A stretch of DNA of 64,000 nucleotides from Elgaria multicarinata webbii. Lineage: Eukaryota; Chordata; Lepidosauria; Squamata; Anguidae. This document shows positions 58,275 to 64,000 of the stretch, piece after piece; positions within the stretch are counted from its first letter, which is position 1, and each line of letters opens with the position of its first letter. A model generated the notes under the pieces. The model saw only the letters and a list, made by a program, of their open reading frames with translations. It was not told the origin of the DNA and did no database searches. The stretch is from positions 145,994,697-146,058,696 of the forward strand of contig NC_086173.1 in assembly GCF_023053635.1 (NCBI RefSeq). Direction: 5' to 3'. Made by a program: the position numbers and the translations under genes.

Positions 58275-58702
58275 TGTTAAGTATATGAAAAGAAATACTT
58301 GCTTAGTCATTAAAATTGTGTGTGTATGGCTATCTCAGGGTTAAACAGAGAAAGACTATCTGTGGGCAATTACCTTGAGATAGAGGCTGTTCTGGGAACC
58401 TTGCCAAGATTCTAAGTTAGCCTCATCACAGCTGTATGTAATGTAGATAACAATTGTGTAGATGTGTATATAGTTTCTCACTTGTGTAAAATGGATCTGA
58501 TCACTGCTTACTGATCACTGCTCTATGATCACTGCTCTCTGTGTATGCCTCAGTGTGCTGATCTGAACTGATCTGAATTGGACTGCACAGAAGCCTGAAG
58601 GAAATAAACCAGCTCTGCTGTGTAAGACCTGCGTGATGTGTGTTTGTTTTCTGAGCACAAACAGAGTTCCAGAAGGAGAAAAGTTCTGGCAATAACCCAA
58701 CA
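58275..58702 (+). repeat. Copia right LTR
   Basis: 428 bp; reads the same as the left LTR. Confidence 0.95.
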
Positions 58703-58707
58703 ATATG

Positions 58708-58890
58708 AAGCACCTGGTGAAATACCCTCTTCATCACAACAGTTAAAGCTGCAGGAGCCCTGCCCTCAAGACCAGATAGAAAAGAAGGCAGGGCTCCTAC
58801 AGCTTTAAATGTTCTGATGAAGAAGGAATTTCACCAGGTGCTGCATGCATACACAGGAGCCCTGTCCTCCTTTCCACATGGTCACCCTAA
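58708..58890. mobile_element. Right half of a GGGTGACC-family hAT MITE
   Basis: Runs GAAGCACCTGGTGAAATACC to CACATGGTCACCCTA, matching the right half of 39298-39617. The copia insertion abuts it; the expected left half is not clear upstream of the copia element. Confidence 0.65.
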
Positions 58891-59126
58891 TTAGAAGGAG
58901 GGAACTGGCAAGCCTGAAGCCCAGGTTGGGGCACTTAGGGGAGGCCTACCCCCCTAAATTATTTTACAATTAATTAAAAAAACAGTTTACAAGTTTGTCT
59001 TTAAAAAGCTTGCACATCAGATGACCTCTCTCACACACACTCCACACACTTATTTTGGCAGCCCCCAGCTTTTAGGCTGGCTACAGGCCTAGGAACTGAT
59101 TCCTCTGAGTTCTGCCACAGCCCAGG

Positions 59127-59700
59127 GGCTCATCTACACAGGCACTTTGCACCAGGGTAGTTTCGGAGTGGTGGCAGGTGATCTACGTGACGCAGCTGCC
59201 ACACCAAAGGGATCCAGGGGCAAAGGCCCAAAGTTCTGCACTAAAAAAGTTGGGTACTTACCCTGACTTTTTTAGCTTGGAGCCAGGCTCTGCACCTCTG
59301 TGGAGCCTTTTTAAGAAAAATAAAATAAAATTTAAAGGGGTGTTGGAAGGGGATGGACAGGGAGCTCTGGGCTCCACACTAAATAAATAAATAAATTTTA
59401 AAGAAATGAGGGGTGGGAGGAGAGGAACGGGGCAGCCGGGAGTCAGCGGCTGCTGCCGGGACAAGCACCGGGGAGGGGGGAGGAACGGGGCAGCCAGCTC
59501 TCCTCCCTCTGAGCTCACTCTGGCTGCCCCCTTCCTCTCGCCCCACCCGGGTTTTTTTTTTTTAATTTTTAATCTGTAGAGACGAACTAGAGGGAGGAGC
59601 CAGCTGCCCCATTCCTCCCTCTCCTTGGTGCTGCCAGTGGCGGCAGCAGCAACCCCAATTTGGCGCTCCTTCCCATGCGCCAATTTGGGAGCTCGGGGCG
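59127..59700. mobile_element. Foldback-type element (GGCTCATCTACAC family)
   Basis: GGGGCTCATCTACACAGGCA at the left, a GTGATCTACGTGACG inner hairpin, then a GC-rich region. It matches 43251-43803 in opposite orientation; the right border is approximate. Confidence 0.5.
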
Positions 59701-59704
59701 CAGA

Positions 59705-60190
59705 CCCCTAGCTTCAGTTGTCCATGCTCTGGTAACCTCCAAATTAGATTACTGCAACGCCCTCTACATGGGGCAGCCTTTGAAGATGGTTCGGAAGTTG
59801 CAGCTTGTGCAAAATGCAGCGGACAGATTGATAACTGGAACCAGAAGGTTTGAACATATAACACCGATTCTGGCCTGCTTGCATTGGCTGCCTATACGTT
59901 TCTGAGCCCAATTAAGGGTGCTGGTTTTAACCTATAAAGCCTTACACGGCTTGGGACCACAATACCTGACGGAATGCCTCTCCCAACATGAACCTACCTG
60001 TACACTGCCCTCAACATCTAAGGTCCTCCTCCGAGTGCCTACTCCAAGGGAAGCTCGGAGGATGGCAACAAGGGAGAGGGCCTTTTCAGTGGTTCCAGAA
60101 CCCTGGAAGCCAGCCAATGAAGGACAGAGCAGTGGCTCCAGGTGACGCTGGAGGTAGAGCATTTCTCAGTGCTTTATTCCATGGTTAACC
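59705..60190 (+). mobile_element. L2-type LINE 3' coding fragment
   Basis: Plus-strand remnants VVHALVTSKLDYCNALYMG, KLQLVQNAADRLITGT, LHWLPIRF, then YKALHGLGPQYL after an in-frame stop. Related to 48893-50678. Confidence 0.85.
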
Positions 60191-60298
60191 TTTTCCCCTC
60201 ATTCTCATTAAACCAAAAATCATTTCTTTCTGAGTAAACTTATGTAGGATCTTACTCAATGTGATGGACATAGTTATGGGTAATATAGATCTATGTTA

Positions 60299-60655
60299 AT
60301 CATAGAATAGTAGAATTGGAAGGTGCCTATGAGGCCATTGAGTCCAACCCCCTGCTCATTGCAGAAATCTACCTTAAAGCATCCCTGTCAGATGGTTGTC
60401 CAGCTGCCTCTTGAAAGCCTCTAGTGTGGGAGAGGCCACAACCTCCCTAGGTAACTGGTTCCATTGTCATACTGCTCTAACAGTCAGGAAGTTTTTCCTG
60501 ATGTCCATCCGGAATCTGGCTTCCTGTAACTTGAGGCCGTTATTCCATGTCCTGCACTCTGGGAGGATCGAGAAGAGATCCTGGCCCTCCTCCGTGTGAC
60601 AACCTTTCAAGTATTTGAAGAGTGCTATTATGTCTCCCCTCAATCTTCTCTATAT
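60299..60655 (-). mobile_element. CR1 LINE 3' end
   Basis: ATCATAGAATAGTAGAATTGG through GTCTCCCCTCAATCTTCTC: the CR1 3' end in minus orientation. Confidence 0.8.
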
Positions 60656-61022
60656 TAAGTGTTGTATGGGCCCACTATTATAATTCCAGCTGGTTGTGGA
60701 AGAGCAATATCTCAGCAGGGCTAAAGGGTCCTAAAATGAAAGGACTTTGGAAGCACAACTCACAGTCTGGAGCTGTTTGTCTACTTGCATTCAGATATTG
60801 TTCTCCACCACAAGTTATTCTCAGGAAGCCAATTTATTACTCATTTCTTTCTATTCTTTTGGTCCTTTTGATTGACTGGATTACTCCTCTAGTTGAGAGA
60901 TAACCGCAACTCATGACAGTTCCAGGAAATCTGGCCTGGCCTTTTGCTGATGTAATTTAAGTGGAGATATTTCTAAGCTCCAGAAAAGGAAGTTTATCTC
61001 ATTTCAGTCTCGTTAGACTACA

Positions 61023-61439
61023 ATGGCTGCACAGAACTATGTAAAGAACCTTCAGGATGAAGCCATTTGCTCTATTTGTTTAGAATACTTTAAAGAACCT
61101 GTTACTCTTCCCTGTGGCCACAATTTCTGCCAGCCCTGCATTGCTCAACATTTGGCGAAATCAGAAACTACCATGGCCTGTCCTCAGTGCCGAGAAACCA
61201 CTCACCAAAGGAACTTCCAGCCGAACAAGCAGCTGGCAAAGTTGGTCGAAATTGTCAAGCAGATGGAAGCTGACCAGGCAGGAACAACAAGAGGAGAGAC
61301 AATGTGTGAGAGGCACCAGGAGGCTCTGAAAGTTTTCTGTGAGGAGGATCAGGCCCCTATTTGTCTCGTCTGCCATCTGTCCCAGGAACACCGAGGTCAC
61401 TCTTGCTTTCCCATAGATGAAGCCTCTCGGGATTACCTG
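61023..61439 (+). CDS. TRIM protein, RING and B-box exon (partial gene)
   Basis: First coding exon of a class IV TRIM-type E3 ubiquitin ligase; 417 nt, exactly 139 codons, then a GTAAGG donor. The RING finger uses Cys16, Cys19, Cys32, His34, Cys37, Cys40, Cys54 and Cys57 (CSICLEYF, LPCGHNFC, CPQC). B-box 2 uses Cys96, His99, Cys107, Cys115, Cys118, His124 and His127. The exon ends DEASRDYL at the usual TRIM boundary before the coiled coil. Coiled-coil and B30.2 exons are not found up to 64000 and probably lie to the right. It resembles the TRIM27/TRIM39/TRIM7 group; the paralogue cannot be named. Confidence 0.93.
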
Positions 61440-62084
61440 GTAAGGTCTGTCTAATCTTTCTTTGTTTTCAAAACAGCAGTGGGTTTGTGGAGGTGGGAGA
61501 TTACTGTGACGTAGAAGAGTCCTGTGACAAATATGATTGACTGCAGCATGGGAGGTTCGTACCTACAAAAATGCATTCTACAATGAGACAGTTTTGGGGA
61601 GCCACCAGACTTTGCTTTTTTGCGTCAACAGATTGAAAGCTGATTTCACACATCACTCACTACTTCATCGCTTGATTACTGATTTGTAGCCTTGTACGTG
61701 AACTGACTCCATTAAATAGTATTGTGTTTGAGGTGGTGTGAAGTGACACGAAAGCTCTGTGGAAGTTTTGACCTGTGCCGTGAGTTCAGTTTCACATTCA
61801 CTTGATGTTGCGTTCTTCCAGTGATGAACTTCCATGTGGGAACTCACCTGAACATAACAGCTCTTCTGGGGAATGTAAGTTCTATGTTACCAATGGAGGC
61901 CCATGAAATTTCACAGGCATTTAAGGGAGGGGGTGCCCTTTTCACTCCCGTGGGTAGGTCTTAGTTTCTTGATGGGGGTGGGATTAACATAAGCTGTTTT
62001 GGGAGCCTTTTTGGCAAAAGAGTGGGGGTATAAATGCTGTAAATAAATAATAAAATAGTAAAAACAAAGAAGCCCAGCTGGCAT
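61440..62084. other. TRIM intron 1, no further exon seen
   Basis: No coiled-coil exon recognised. A LINE-tail-like AAATGCTGTAAATAAATAAT lies near 62032. Confidence 0.5.
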
Positions 62085-62428
62085 GTTTAGCCTGGAGAAG
62101 ATTGAGGGGAGACATAATAGCTCTCTTCAAACACTTGAAAGGTTGTTACACGGAGGAGGGCCAGGATCTCTTCTCGATCATCCCAGAGTGCAGGACACGG
62201 AACAATGGGCTCAAGTTACAGGAAGCCAGATTCTGGCTGGACATTAGGAAAAACTTCCTGACTGTTAGAGCAGTACAACAATGGAACCAGTTACCTAGGG
62301 AGGTTGTGGGCTCTCCCACACTAGAGGCATTCAAGAGGCAGCTGGACAGCCATCTGTCAGGGATGCTTTAGGGTGGATTCCTGCATTGATGGCCTTAAAG
62401 GCCCCTTCCAACTCTACTATTCTATGAT
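62085..62428 (+). mobile_element. CR1 LINE 3' end
   Basis: TTAGCCTGGAGAAGATTGAG to CTCTACTATTCTATGATC, plus orientation. Mirrors 60299-60655 on the other side of the TRIM exon. Confidence 0.85.
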
Positions 62429-62846
62429 CAGACAAAGAGTCCCTCTAGCCCAGGAGCCTGCTTCTAACAGTGGTCAAACAAATGCCTCCAATGCAATAGC
62501 TCTCCTGTCCTGTTTTTTCCCCCGTCAAGCAACTGGTATTCAGCCGTATCCTGCCTCTGAACACAGATGTTCAGGTTCCATTTTAACCCTTATTTCCATA
62601 CAGTAGAAATAGCTCCTTCAGAGGAAAGATTTTCCTCCATATTGTAACAGCAGAGGAAAAAAATAAATTCTCCCTCCGTGCCTGTTACAATCCTTATAGA
62701 TCATCAGCCCTCCTCAAATGATGCTGTTTGCATTTTTAAAAAACTACATGTTAAATGCAAAGATAGATTTAGCTTCACTTTTAGTTTGGCCCTAAGAAAG
62801 CTGCCGCACATGGGCATAAGCTGCTGATTTTAGTGGTTGAGTGCTG

Positions 62847-63363
62847 TGCGTTACAAGTCACCAACTGACAGAGCTCCGGAAGTACCAGTAGGATGAATGA
62901 GATAATAAATGAGAAAACAGTACAGTAATAAAATATCAGAGTAATAACTCAAATTAATAAAACTGAAACTTCCATTCTGAAAACTCATTTTAATCTAAAA
63001 TTGCACTCATACTAAGGGCATTTAGAATGAACTGAAAGTTCACAGAGAAAAGAGCAATGTCTCCCCTACAGAAATTCAGAAAAACAGTAATTTAGACCAA
63101 AATCTTCTTAAACTGTCTATTACTGTTTTTCTGAATTTCTGTAGGGGAGACATTGCTCTTTTCTCTGTGAACTTTCAGTTCATTCTAAATGCCCTTAGTA
63201 TGAGTGCAATTTTAGATTAAAATGAGTTTTCAGAATGGAAGTTTCAGTTTTATTAATTTGAGTTATTACTCTGATATTTTATTACTGTACTGTTTTCTCA
63301 TTTATTATCTCATTCATCCTACTGGTACTTCCGGAGCTCTGTCAGTTGGTGACTTGTAACGCA
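62847..63363. repeat. Perfect 245-bp inverted repeat with 27-nt spacer
   Basis: The left arm 62847-63091 and right arm 63119-63363 are exact reverse complements as far as I can read. The outer end is TGCGTTACAAGTCACC and the inner end AAAAACAGTAAT. No terminal motif or target duplication of a known element is visible. Confidence 0.9.
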
Positions 63364-64000
63364 TAGGGCAAGGAAATTCAGGAGAGCCAATGGCTGATCT
63401 CCACATATAATGTAATACCAAGGAATTGAAACCAAAAGTTATCAACTGCTTTTAACTTCTATTCACTTGCCTGAGTCATGAGAAACCAGGGGCAGTGTGG
63501 CAGAGTTTCGTTTCCTTTACAGATTTATGAAATTGTAGATTTATGATCCCCCCTGCACCTAAAATGTAAAAATATATAAGCAGAGGCAATGGCTTGGATC
63601 CTAACTACCCTTGAGCAGAACTCCGCTCATGGGATATTCTTGCTGGAGAAATGGGGGAAGTGATTTTTGTCAATTTCTTCTCCCCGCTGCAGCTCTCTGT
63701 ACCCCCTGAAAATCTGCTTTGTAGGATTGGGGGTTCCCGATTGGGGGTTGCCAGAACAGTGGTGAAGGTGCAGAACAGTGGGGGCCCAGAACAGTGGGGG
63801 ATACAGAGGATAGGGTGCGTCTTTCAGCTCGCTCTGAGCCTAGGATTTTTGTTTTCAGTACCAGAAGTGAACTGAACGGCTTTCCCACAAGAGTCCACTA
63901 CTGATCCTCACCCCCTGCTCTCTTCATTCCAGCAGCCTTACTTGGGTGGGGGAAATCATTTTTGTTGTTGCTACTGTTAAAAAATTGGAAGTCAGAAAAC
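63364..64000. other. No gene recognised at the right edge
   Basis: Holds short reiterations of CAGAACAGTGG (63750-63810). No TRIM exon is seen. Confidence 0.4.

Larger units (their letters stand above)
53702..58702 (+). mobile_element. Ty1/copia LTR retrotransposon, looks whole
   Basis: 5.0 kb. Two 428-bp LTRs (53702-54129, 58275-58702) with TG...CA ends read identical, which means a very young insertion. The 5-bp target duplication ATATG stands at 53697-53701 and 58703-58707. The primer site after the left LTR (GGTTATGGGCCCAG, 54132-54145) matches the anticodon arm of tRNA-iMet, as in Drosophila copia. A purine-rich tract AAGAGGAGGAC precedes the right LTR. One gag-pol frame lies between. 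It is inserted in or beside a GGGTGACC-type MITE remnant (58708-58890). Confidence 0.95.

Overview
The window is vertebrate nuclear DNA, most likely from a squamate reptile. Genes are split by GT-AG introns. The repeats are L2, CR1 and BovB LINE pieces, tRNA-headed SINEs of squamate type, many hAT-type MITEs and a Ty1/copia element. Two B30.2 exons belong to the butyrophilin (BTN)/vespryn families. The gene order RACK1 - histone/tRNA - BTN/B30.2 - TRIM resembles, from memory, the RACK1-TRIM-BG side of the avian MHC and the histone/tRNA/BTN/TRIM extended MHC of mammals.

Layout. (1) 1-12.4 kb: the first five coding exons of RACK1 on the minus strand (212 codons), with a CpG-rich promoter near 11.8-12.4 kb. 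Introns 1 and 2 each carry a SNORD96-like C/D snoRNA. Intron 4 holds a complete 4.68 kb hAT transposon with an 8-bp target duplication and a BED zinc-finger ORF but no visible transposase core. (2) 12.4-23 kb: a tRNA-Val(CAC), an intact H1T-like linker histone with TATA box and histone stem-loop, a decayed H2A gene whose tail is split by a hAT MITE, and a 363-codon H1-like basic protein. (3) 23-41 kb: mostly repeats, plus a minus-strand pair of exons (31484-30751) closely resembling the snake venom protein family vespryn/ohanin, and a solo ERV LTR. (4) 41.5-52.1 kb: a plus-strand butyrophilin-like gene whose six exons join in phase into 352 codons (signal, IgC, TM, two short exons, B30.2) with no IgV exon visible. 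(5) 53.7-58.7 kb: a young, whole-looking copia element. (6) 59-64 kb: L2 and CR1 pieces, the RING/B-box exon of a TRIM gene running off the right edge, and a perfect 245-bp inverted repeat.

The genes do not form an operon. The shared theme is a chromatin/translation block (RACK1, snoRNAs, tRNA, testis-type histones) beside an immune B30.2 block (BTN, TRIM, vespryn-like). All calls come from reading the sequence; no database was searched.
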